Made by a program: the position numbers and the translations under genes
The notes under the pieces: generated by a model
Told to the model about the DNA's origin: nothing
Database searches by the model: none
What the model saw: only the letters and a program-made list of their open reading frames with translations
Part shown: in pieces, positions 1-5,396 of the stretch
Layout: each line of letters opens with the position of its first letter
How positions within the stretch are numbered: the stretch's first letter is position 1
Assembly (NCBI GenBank): GCA_002790635.1
Contig: PFVN01000068.1
Span: 1-9,118, forward strand
Source: Candidatus Moranbacteria bacterium CG_4_9_14_3_um_filter_42_9
Lineage (GTDB): Bacteria; Patescibacteriota; Minisyncoccia; Moranbacterales; UBA2206
Reading direction: 5' to 3'
Length of the DNA: 9,118 nt

Positions 1-417
1 TATTTTTTCAACATTGGGCAGATCTGAGCTTATCCCCTGAAAGCTTGAAGCAAAACTTTTTTCTTTATAATTAATTATCGCTGATCCGGTGATATATCCG
101 GCACCAGCAGTAATATGAGGTGCATTTTTTTTCTTGAGTAGCGCCTGAAGATCTTCGTATTTTAAGGTCGTCACGACAACTCCGAAGACGGAGGCTGGCG
201 GACCCTTTTCGTCCGAGGCTCCCGGCAGGACGCCAATCAGATTGGAACCGATGCTTTGCACTTCATTGAGAATCAAAGATTGAGCGCCGGCCCCGACGGC
301 CATCACGATTATTACCGAGGCTACTCCAATGATGATTCCGAGCATAGTTAAAAAAGAGCGCCACTTTGCCGCCAAGATGTTCTTGTATGAAATTTTTATG
401 GGATCGGTAAAGCGCAT
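1..417 (-). CDS. MacB-type ABC transporter permease, N-terminal part (cut by window start)
   Basis: This is an open reading frame of 139 codons that runs off the low-coordinate end without a stop. It starts at ATG 417-415, with an in-frame TAA seven codons upstream. It encodes the cytoplasmic N-terminus and first membrane helix of a MacB/FtsX-like permease. Residues 18-33 read KWRSFLTMLGIIIGVA, the family's typical first transmembrane segment, and hydrophobicity continues to about residue 42. The extracytoplasmic MacB core domain follows, with GSNLIGVLPGA at about residues 57-67. The rest of the core domain and the remaining helices lie outside the window. It is the last gene of a unit with the membrane-fusion protein and ATPase upstream, so it should be the membrane channel partner of that ATPase. 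The substrate cannot be inferred; peptides, lipids or antimicrobials are all possible for this family. Confidence 0.9.
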   Translation of the reverse strand, partial: MRFTDPIKISYKNILAAKWRSFLTMLGIIIGVASVIIVMAVGAGAQSLILNEVQSIGSNLIGVLPGASDEKGPPASVFGVVVTTLKYEDLQALLKKKNAPHITAGAGYITGSAIINYKEKSFASSFQGISSDLPNVEKI

Positions 418-437
418 GTTCTTTAGGCCTAAGTCTT

Positions 438-530
438 AAAATCCAAATATCAAATCGAATCTAAAACCAAAATTTTTAAACTTTTAATTTTTAACTTCAT
501 TTGAAATTTGAACTTGATATTTTGGATTTT
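438..530. repeat. A+T-rich spacer with a long inverted repeat
   Basis: The 111-bp gap between ATPase and permease is almost pure A/T. Its two ends are an inverted repeat. AAAATCCAAATATCAA at 438-453 is matched by TTGATATTTTGGATTTT at 514-530 with a single extra T. The 514-530 arm touches the ATPase stop codon (529-531). The transcript could fold the whole spacer into one long hairpin of about 16 bp. No T-tract follows it, so it is not a standard terminator. It could be a processing or stability element between the two cistrons, or a remnant of a dispersed repeat. The arms are seen directly; any role is inferred. Confidence 0.6.
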
Positions 531-1257
531 ATTTAAGTATTTCTCCGTCTTTTGCGTAGCGTCTGTTTTTTACCGGCTCGTCAGAAACCAGCGCTCCGTC
601 CTTCATCTGCAAAACCCTTTTGGCATGTTCTGCGGTGAAAGTTTCATGCGTTACTAAAATTATCGTGTGACCCTCATCGTTAAGTTTTTGGAGTATTTTC
701 ATCACCTGGATTCCGGATTTTGAATCTAGGTTGCCGGTCGGCTCGTCGGCAAAAATAACTTCCGGATCATTGACCAAGGCGCGGGCGATCGCCACCCGCT
801 GTTTTTCTCCGCCTGACAGCTGGTTGGATAGATATTCGGCCCGGTGTTCCATAAAAACCGAACGCAAGGCGTTCATAACTTTTTTACCATTTTCTTCTTT
901 TTTTTCTTTCTTCTCGTCGTAAAGCAAAGGCAATTCAATGTTTTCAAAAACGCTCGTCCGCGGCAGCAGGTTGAAAGCCTGAAAGACAAATCCGACTTTT
1001 CTGTTGCGGATCTTGGCCAATCGATCGTCCGTGAACTGGAAAGTGTCTTTGCCGTCAAAAACATAATCGCCATCCGTCGGCCGATCCAAAAACCCAAGTA
1101 TCTGCATCAGGGTCGATTTTCCGGATCCCGACGGTCCCATAATCGCAATGAATTCGCCTTTTTTAACATCAAAAGTGACGCCGCAGACCGCCCGTGTCTG
1201 GACGCCTTCGTTGTCGTATGTTTTGCAAAGATTTTTAACTTCAATCAGATTAGGCAT
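529..1257 (-). CDS. ABC transporter ATPase, MacB/LolD type
   Basis: This is a 242-residue ATP-binding subunit that should power the adjacent MacB-like permease from the cytoplasmic side. Every ABC motif is present (numbered from the ATG at 1257): Walker [10 protein letters not shown] at 41-49, Q-loop [10 protein letters not shown] with Gln93, signature LSGGEKQR at 147-154, Walker B VIFADEP at 167-173 with Glu172, D-loop NLD, and switch His204 in VTHE. FNLLP after the Q-loop and EPTGNLDS are typical of the MacB/LolD/FtsE group. The frame stays open to a TTG at 1287, but the extra ten residues are the translation of a GC-rich palindrome at 1266-1282, so the ATG at 1257 is preferred. A Lys/Glu-rich stretch at about 114-126 is encoded by an A-rich run. 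Nothing suggests inactivation. Confidence 0.95.
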   Translation of the reverse strand: MPNLIEVKNLCKTYDNEGVQTRAVCGVTFDVKKGEFIAIMGPSGSGKSTLMQILGFLDRPTDGDYVFDGKDTFQFTDDRLAKIRNRKVGFVFQAFNLLPRTSVFENIELPLLYDEKKEKKEENGKKVMNALRSVFMEHRAEYLSNQLSGGEKQRVAIARALVNDPEVIFADEPTGNLDSKSGIQVMKILQKLNDEGHTIILVTHETFTAEHAKRVLQMKDGALVSDEPVKNRRYAKDGEILK

Positions 1258-1265
1258 AAAAAGTC

Positions 1266-1282
1266 GTCCCGCCTGGCGGGAC
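1266..1282. repeat. GC-rich 17-bp palindrome upstream of the ATPase start
   Basis: GTCCCGCC-T-GGCGGGAC is a perfect inverted repeat with 8-bp arms and one central base. It is a G+C island in an otherwise A/T spacer and ends 9 bp before the ATPase start codon. In single-stranded form the arms could pair only after opening some base pairs, because the loop is one base. It looks like an inserted repeat unit rather than native coding sequence. It could hinder ribosome access to the start or simply be a dispersed palindromic element. Confidence 0.6.
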
Positions 1283-1294
1283 ACCAAAATTTTG

Positions 1295-1321
1295 ATTTTT
1301 TACTTTTAATTTTTTACTTTT
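1295..1321. repeat. Tandem 13-bp direct repeat in the transporter spacer
   Basis: ATTTTTTACTTTT occurs twice, at 1295-1307 and 1309-1321, with a 14-bp period. It lies between the GC-rich palindrome at 1266-1282 and the palindrome over the membrane-fusion stop codon. It is simple sequence; slippage could have produced it. No function is evident. Confidence 0.55.
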
Positions 1322-1350
1322 TACGAAAAATCTATAGATTTTTCGTAAAA
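1319..1350. repeat. Perfect 32-bp palindrome over the membrane-fusion protein stop codon
   Basis: The half TTTTACGAAAAATCTA at 1319-1334 is followed directly by its exact reverse complement at 1335-1350. The left half, read on the minus strand, lies just past the C-terminus, and the stop codon TAG (1334-1332) is at the centre. The last codons of the membrane-fusion gene (Thr-Lys-Asn-Leu) are inside the palindrome. The RNA could form a 14-bp hairpin with a 4-base loop. On the minus strand the sequence after the stem is A-rich, not U-rich, so it does not match an intrinsic terminator. It may act as a 3'-end stabiliser, a processing site or a protein-binding site; this is inference. Confidence 0.7.
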
Positions 1351-2348
1351 GTCACGACCTTTTGTCCCTCTTTCAATCCTGACCTCACTTCAACCATCCC
1401 CTCATCCCCTTCCAGTCCGGTTTCGATTTTCACTTTAGTCACGCCAACTCCATCAGAATTGAGAATTTCCACAATTTTCTGATTTCCCTCAGTCTGGACT
1501 GCGCGAAGAGGAACCAGAATAACATTTTCTTGCTCAGCTGTGCGGATATCAATATTGGCGCTCATCCCTGGCATAAAGCGCGAATCGATATCGGTAATTT
1601 TTAATTTGATGCCGTAATAGACTACGTCCTGAATAACCGTAGAATCTGGATCAATTTCCGAGATTTCCGCTTTGTATGTATCATCCGATGTTAAGGCGTC
1701 AAATGTCACAGTTGCCTTTTTACCGAGACCGATTTTGGTAATGTCGGACTCTGGGATATTGGATTCTATTACAAGATTTCCCCTGGAGGCAACGGTTAAA
1801 ATTGAAGTGCTCCGAGCCGCGTTAACAAAAGTCGTGTCGCCGACATTGGCGAAGCGCTTCAAAACTATTCCATCAATCGGAGAATAAATAATCGTATCTT
1901 CGATTTGGTCGCGGATTACATCCACTCCGGCTTGCGCTCCCAAAACCCGAGCGCGTTGAGCGTCGACCTGATTTTTTGTATAAGTGCTTTTCTGCCTTTT
2001 CATATTATCCAGGGTATTTTTTTGAAATTTAACTTCCGCTTCCGCTTGGCGTAATTGAGAAAGCAATGTTCCTTCGTCTATTTTTGCCAGCCTTTGACCT
2101 TTTGAAACCGCATCACCTACATCCACATTCATTTCGATAACTTTTCCAGTCGCTTTAAATGCCAGTTCGTATTTCCTGTCCGGATTGATCGTGCCGGTCG
2201 CTGAAACCGTCTGTGGCAGGTTTCCGCGAACCACCTCGGCGGTCGTGTATTCGGTTGTGGTTTTTTTGCCGGAAAAATAAAAATAGCCACCAGCCGCAAC
2301 AGCAAGAATGATAATGATCCATATAATGCGTTTTTTATTCTTGGACAT
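1332..2348 (-). CDS. HlyD/MacA-like membrane-fusion (periplasmic adaptor) protein
   Basis: This 338-residue protein has an N-terminal membrane anchor and should sit on the outer face of the cytoplasmic membrane as the adaptor of the neighbouring ABC transporter. Residues 1-7 are basic and residues 8-25 form one hydrophobic helix with no lipobox Cys. The two lipoyl halves lie at about 60-90 (KATGKVIEMNVDVGDAVSKG) and 152-172 (YSPIDGIVLKRFANVGD), separated by a short alpha-hairpin at about 92-150. A beta-barrel domain follows with the family motif FMPGMSANIDI at 258-268. A membrane-proximal C-terminal domain ends at LKEGQKVVTF. The hairpin looks short for a TolC-docking adaptor, which would fit a cell without a classical outer membrane; that is inference. 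The start ATG at 2348 has an A/T-only leader. It is followed by the ATPase and permease, as in macAB loci. Confidence 0.92.
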   Translation of the reverse strand: MSKNKKRIIWIIIILAVAAGGYFYFSGKKTTTEYTTAEVVRGNLPQTVSATGTINPDRKYELAFKATGKVIEMNVDVGDAVSKGQRLAKIDEGTLLSQLRQAEAEVKFQKNTLDNMKRQKSTYTKNQVDAQRARVLGAQAGVDVIRDQIEDTIIYSPIDGIVLKRFANVGDTTFVNAARSTSILTVASRGNLVIESNIPESDITKIGLGKKATVTFDALTSDDTYKAEISEIDPDSTVIQDVVYYGIKLKITDIDSRFMPGMSANIDIRTAEQENVILVPLRAVQTEGNQKIVEILNSDGVGVTKVKIETGLEGDEGMVEVRSGLKEGQKVVTFTKNL

Positions 2349-2480
2349 AAATTAATTATGGATTATAATTTTCAATTTTAAATTATAAATTTTAAATTAA
2401 TTTTAAATTTCCAAATGATTAAAGTTTTAGAATTTAAGCATTTAGATTTGATTTAAAATTTTAAATTTAGCCTTTAAAAT
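2349..2480. repeat. Extremely A+T-rich spacer with repeated 11-mers
   Basis: These 132 bp contain only 15 G or C bases, about 11%. AATTTTAAATT occurs exactly four times, at 2374-2384, 2388-2398, 2399-2409 and 2457-2467. Two minus-strand TATAAT matches (2367-2362 and 2387-2382) precede the membrane-fusion gene, but at this base composition they are expected by chance and neither has a good -35. The spacer separates the repair genes from the transporter unit, so a promoter for the transporter is likely to be here, but I cannot place it. No gene or GC-rich hairpin is visible. Confidence 0.6.
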
Positions 2481-2912
2481 TTAAATTAGGTTTCCTTGTT
2501 TTTCACTGTCATCCAGAGCTTTATTGACCAGTGCGTCCGCCATGTTGTTCCTTTCCCTTGGTATATGATAAAACCTCACCGAGCTAAAATCAAGCATCAG
2601 ATTCCAGACTTGCAAGAATAATTTTTGGATATGGTTCTCACTTAACTTATATTCGTGCCTGAGCTGCTTCACCACCAGCTCACTGTCCAGAAAGCATTCC
2701 ACTTCTGATTTTTTGGCCTCGCCCTTTCCGATATTCGCCTTGATCTTTTTTAATCCGAAAATCAGAGCTTCATATTCAGCCTCATTGTTGGTTTTTTCTC
2801 CAATATATTCGGCGTATTTCTTTCCCAGTGTTTCAATATAAACACCGACCGCTGCGGGACCCGGGTTGTTGCGCGATCCCCCATCGGTAAACATGGTTAT
2901 TTTTTTATGCAT
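2481..2912 (-). CDS. rnhA: Ribonuclease HI family protein
   Basis: This 143-residue enzyme should cleave the RNA strand of RNA-DNA hybrids (primers, R-loops) in the cytoplasm. The four metal-binding carboxylates of the RNase H fold are present: Asp10 in FTDGGSRNNPG, Glu44 in NNEAEYEAL, Asp76 in FLDSELVV and Asp126 in NNMADALVNKA. YHIPRERN at 115-122 is the usual strand and loop before the last Asp. The length and the GGSRNNPG motif fit the bacterial/archaeal RNase HI-like group rather than the longer eukaryotic type. The frame is open to a TTG at 2981, inside the recJ end, but that extension matches no RNase H sequence I know and would put the promoter inside the gene, so ATG 2912 is chosen. 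It follows recJ by 43 bp. The paralogous RVT_3 group cannot be excluded. Confidence 0.9.
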   Translation of the reverse strand: MHKKITMFTDGGSRNNPGPAAVGVYIETLGKKYAEYIGEKTNNEAEYEALIFGLKKIKANIGKGEAKKSEVECFLDSELVVKQLRHEYKLSENHIQKLFLQVWNLMLDFSSVRFYHIPRERNNMADALVNKALDDSEKQGNLI

Positions 2913-2918
2913 GGCCTT

Positions 2919-2947
2919 ATTATACCAAAAAAGGGGCTCAATTACAA
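2919..2947 (-). promoter_or_regulatory. Sigma70-type promoter of the RNase H gene, probably giving a leaderless mRNA
   Basis: On the minus strand, TTGTAA (2947-2942) is followed by exactly 17 bases and TATAAT (2924-2919). A TG one base before the -10 gives the extended form TGGTATAAT. The -10 box is six bases (AAGGCC) from the ATG at 2912, so transcription should start at or within a base or two of the start codon. The boxes sit in the 43-bp gap after recJ, giving RNase H its own promoter beside any read-through. The boxes and spacing are seen; the start site is inferred. Confidence 0.7.
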
Positions 2948-2955
2948 CTTTTTTG

Positions 2956-4704
2956 TCACACCGTTTGCAGCTTGAGATCAATTATTTTCATCTGCATTTT
3001 TTTGCTCCCGTTCCATTCATCTTCCTGAAGGTTGAATACCATCTGAATGACATCGCCTGGTTTCAAAGAGGAAAACTTTTCTCCCATTCCGAACCCGATC
3101 GCCTCAAAAATTTTCGGTCCGCCCGAATTTGCCCGTAATGTTAGCTTGATATGCTTGTTCCCGTTACCAACAATCTTTATTCCTTCAACTACAGCATCCT
3201 TAGCCAAAAAAACAGGCTCGCTGTTTCCCTCTCCAAACGGCTCCATTTTTTTTATATCAGCTATCATATCCCAACTGATGTCCTGCAATTTGATTTCCAT
3301 GTCAATTTCAATTTCCGGACTTATGTCCTTGCCGGAAAGTTCGCGCTCGATTATCCCGTCTAACTTTTCATAAAACTTTTCCATTTTATCATGCGCCACC
3401 CGGACCCCGGCTGCTTGCGCGTGTCCACCGAATTTTACTAACAGTTCCGAACATTTTTCAAGCGCTTCAATGATATTCACTTGGGGGATGCTTCTGAGCG
3501 ACCCGACAAATTCCGTATCCTGCTTTTGAAAAATGGCTGTTGGTTTTCTGAATTCATCGGCAATTTTTCCCGCAATCAACCCGAGGATTCCCACCCTCCA
3601 GTGAATGTTCGCGGCAAAAATAAGTTTTTTATCCTTAAAAGAATTTTCAGCCAGCGCCCGAACTCCCCGGACAATTTCTCCGGTAATTTTCTGCCGGCTT
3701 TGATTTGTATCCTCAACTTCAAGCGCCAGTTCCCTGGCCCTAGTCTGCTCTTTTTCCATAATTAGATTGAAGGAGATGCTGGCATGGTCCATCCGACCGG
3801 CGGCATTGATCCGCGGTGATATCTGGAAGGCCACTTTTTGGGTGTCGGGCAGATTATTCTCGTCAATGGCGATACGGCCGACCTTGAACATCTCCAAAAA
3901 ACCTATCCGCTTCGTTTTTGAAAGAACGATGAGCCCATACTTAGTCAAGATCCTGTTTTCGCCCAAAAGCGGTACGCAGTCGGCGATGGTTCCGATCGCC
4001 ACCAGATCCAGCAGCCATTTCAACTGTTCTTTCTCCTTTGGTTTTATTTTCCGATAAAGAGCATCGGCCAGTTTGAAGGCCGTACCCACCCCGGAAAGAT
4101 CGCAGAATGGATACGCAGAATTTTCCAGATGGGGATTGATAATCGCCAGCGCTTCCGGCAATCTGTTCGGTACGTGATGATGGTCGGTTATGATCACGTC
4201 CATCCCGGCTTTTTTTGCCCGCGCCACTTCCTCGATTCCGGTTATTCCACAATCAACAGTTATCACGAGTTTGACCCCTTTTTTTGCCAAAAAATCCACC
4301 GCGTCATAATTCATGCCATAACCCTCAATCTGCCGATCTGGAATGTATATATGCACTCCGCTGAAACCAAGCGCTTCTAATGTTTGGGCCATCAGGGCGG
4401 TCGCAGTCACTCCGTCAGCATCATAGTCGCCAAACACGGCAATTTTTTCTTTTTTTTCTTGAGCCTCAATTATGCGCGAAACGGCCTTATTCATATCTGC
4501 AAACAAAAAGGGGTCATGGATATCGTTTTCATAATCAAAACTGAAAAATCCGTCAATTTCTTTCTCACTTACAATTCCCCGATTTTTGAGCAGCTGTAAA
4601 ATTACCGAGCTGACTTTTTTTCCTTTTTCGGTCAGTGTTTTCTGACAATCCACTATCTCAGAATCTGATTGCGAAGCGCTTTTTATTTTCCATCTTTTTT
4701 CCAT
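2956..4704 (-). CDS. recJ: Single-stranded-DNA-specific 5'-3' exonuclease RecJ
   Basis: This 582-residue DHH-family nuclease degrades single-stranded DNA 5'-3' in recombination and mismatch/base-excision repair; length is near that of E. coli RecJ. The catalytic motifs are intact: DYDADG at 93-98, VDCG with Asp151, DHH at 174-176, and LLDLVAIGTIAD at 231-242 with Asp233. PRINAAGRM at 298-305 and the DHHA1 glycine motif FGGHAQAAG at 425-433 follow, and a C-terminal OB-like domain covers about 463-582. A Lys/Glu-rich segment precedes the first motif. The start ATG at 4704 lies ten bases after a stem-loop region (4715-4781) and has no Shine-Dalgarno. The stop is TGA, which shows that TGA is a terminator in this genome. 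Its neighbour downstream is RNase H, a sensible DNA-maintenance pairing. Confidence 0.96.
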   Translation of the reverse strand: MEKRWKIKSASQSDSEIVDCQKTLTEKGKKVSSVILQLLKNRGIVSEKEIDGFFSFDYENDIHDPFLFADMNKAVSRIIEAQEKKEKIAVFGDYDADGVTATALMAQTLEALGFSGVHIYIPDRQIEGYGMNYDAVDFLAKKGVKLVITVDCGITGIEEVARAKKAGMDVIITDHHHVPNRLPEALAIINPHLENSAYPFCDLSGVGTAFKLADALYRKIKPKEKEQLKWLLDLVAIGTIADCVPLLGENRILTKYGLIVLSKTKRIGFLEMFKVGRIAIDENNLPDTQKVAFQISPRINAAGRMDHASISFNLIMEKEQTRARELALEVEDTNQSRQKITGEIVRGVRALAENSFKDKKLIFAANIHWRVGILGLIAGKIADEFRKPTAIFQKQDTEFVGSLRSIPQVNIIEALEKCSELLVKFGGHAQAAGVRVAHDKMEKFYEKLDGIIERELSGKDISPEIEIDMEIKLQDISWDMIADIKKMEPFGEGNSEPVFLAKDAVVEGIKIVGNGNKHIKLTLRANSGGPKIFEAIGFGMGEKFSSLKPGDVIQMVFNLQEDEWNGSKKMQMKIIDLKLQTV

Positions 4705-4714
4705 TTTTTAACTG

Positions 4715-4781
4715 AAAGCGAGGTGGGCCTCATTAGAAGTTTTTATCTCTCAACTTCCACCGGAGTAAAACACCTCGCTTT
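4715..4781 (-). promoter_or_regulatory. Candidate structured 5' leader of recJ (nested stem-loops)
   Basis: The arms AAAGCGAGGTG (minus 4781-4771) and CACCTCGCTTT (minus 4725-4715) are perfect 11-bp complements. Inside, GAAGTT (4757-4752) pairs with AACTTC (4741-4736) over a ten-base loop. A short GGTG at 4761-4758 could compete for the CACC of the outer stem, so two folds are possible. The 3' arm ends ten bases before the recJ ATG. The G+C-rich outer stem stands out in the A/T spacer. It could be an attenuator or riboswitch-like leader, a small RNA, or a weak terminator for the upstream gene; only TTT follows the stem, so a terminator is the poorer fit. I do not recognise a known riboswitch class. 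Confidence 0.45.
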
Positions 4782-4796
4782 GAATTTAGTGCCGCG

Positions 4797-4815
4797 TTAA
4801 TTTGGACAAAATTAA
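4797..4815 (-). repeat. Small A/T hairpin over the stop codon of the receiver-domain gene
   Basis: TTAATTT (4797-4803) and AAATTAA (4809-4815) are perfect 7-bp arms with a five-base loop, and the stop codon TAA (4814-4812) lies in one arm. No U-tract follows on the minus strand. It is weak and may be chance in A/T-rich DNA; it is listed because similar small palindromes sit at several stop codons here. Confidence 0.3.
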
Positions 4816-5381
4816 TTCTGCTTTTTGCATTGAGAACAAATAAATTTTGAGGAGAAAATATGATTTTTGATGTCGGTCGGCTTGATGGCTAGGACCAGAT
4901 CGGCTCCGCAATATTTGCATTTTAGTTCCGCCCCCATTCTCATTTCCTCAACCATTTTTTTCGCATCCAAAACATCCGGGTAAATTCTTAACCGGTATTC
5001 ATTTTCCGCGAATAGATCTTTAACCCGATTGACTATCTCGCGTGGCGTGTAATAACCGGTAATGATGAAATCCTTTGCTCCCAATTCCCGCGCCTTCTTT
5101 TGATCTTCCTCGCGCCCCATATGCGAAGAAATGATAACCGGTATGTTGCCTGTCACAACGTTTTTTTTGAGCGCCTCCATCAGGCTGAATCCGTCCATTC
5201 TCGGCATAATGATTCCGGAAAAAACAACGTCAGGTAGATCTTTAGTAGCCTTGTCCAGACCATCCAGACCGTCGATAGCCTCCATAACTTCAAATCCCGC
5301 CCCGCTAAAAACTTCCGCATACATTTCGCGAATACTGTCATCGTCATCTACAATAAGAATTTTTATTTTTTTGTCTCCCAT
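4812..5381 (-). CDS. Degenerate receiver-domain protein with C-terminal zinc-ribbon-like tail
   Basis: This 189-residue soluble protein has a CheY-like receiver fold at about 5-125 and a cysteine-rich tail at about 150-186. The acidic pocket is there (VDDDDS, Asp12-Asp15), as are MPRMDG at 59-64, Ser86 at the Thr/Ser switch site and Phe105. The phospho-acceptor position, four residues before Pro60, is Gly56 (codon GGA in SGIIMP) instead of Asp. The conserved switch Lys-Pro is Thr108-Gly109. It should therefore not be phosphorylated in the normal way. The tail has CKYC at 155-158 and CSQC at 182-185, two CxxC knuckles that could bind one zinc ion. There is no DNA-binding output domain of a known class. 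It follows the acyl-CoA synthetase by 15 bp, so it is probably co-transcribed with the energy genes. A ligand-binding or protein-binding role is possible; the function is unknown. Confidence 0.88.
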   Translation of the reverse strand: MGDKKIKILIVDDDDSIREMYAEVFSGAGFEVMEAIDGLDGLDKATKDLPDVVFSGIIMPRMDGFSLMEALKKNVVTGNIPVIISSHMGREEDQKKARELGAKDFIITGYYTPREIVNRVKDLFAENEYRLRIYPDVLDAKKMVEEMRMGAELKCKYCGADLVLAIKPTDIKNHIFSSKFICSQCKKQN

Positions 5382-5396
5382 ATTTTTAAAATTTAT

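Noticed and set aside
1258..1287. 10-residue N-terminal extension of the ATPase from a TTG start
   Set aside because: The extension is mostly the translation of a GC-rich palindrome, and ABC ATPases of this group begin close to the ATG at 1257.
844..1482. Plus-strand open frame of 212 codons
   Set aside because: It is antisense to the ATPase and the end of the membrane-fusion gene, whose motifs are unambiguous. Its translation is low-complexity (Phe and Ser runs) with no domain.
2362..2387. TATAAT boxes upstream of the membrane-fusion gene as promoters
   Set aside because: Two matches occur in an 11% G+C tract where such hexamers are expected by chance, and neither has a credible -35 at 16-18 bases.
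2913..2981. 23-residue N-terminal extension of RNase H from a TTG start
   Set aside because: It would overlap the end of recJ and place the -35 and -10 boxes inside the gene. RNase H homology begins just after Met 2912.
3941..4252. Minus-strand open frame of 103 codons inside recJ
   Set aside because: It is an alternate frame of recJ, which carries all catalytic motifs in its own frame. The Arg/Gly-rich translation is typical of a shadow.
4683..4733. Upstream ORF of 16 codons overlapping the recJ start on the minus strand
   Set aside because: ATG 4733 to TAA 4685-4683 is real as a frame, but it has no ribosome-binding site, lies within the stem-loop region and its peptide is unremarkable. 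Chance is the simplest explanation.
4715..4781. Standard intrinsic terminator for the receiver-protein gene
   Set aside because: The loop of the outer stem is about 45 bases and only three T follow, so it does not fit. It is kept as a structured leader candidate instead.
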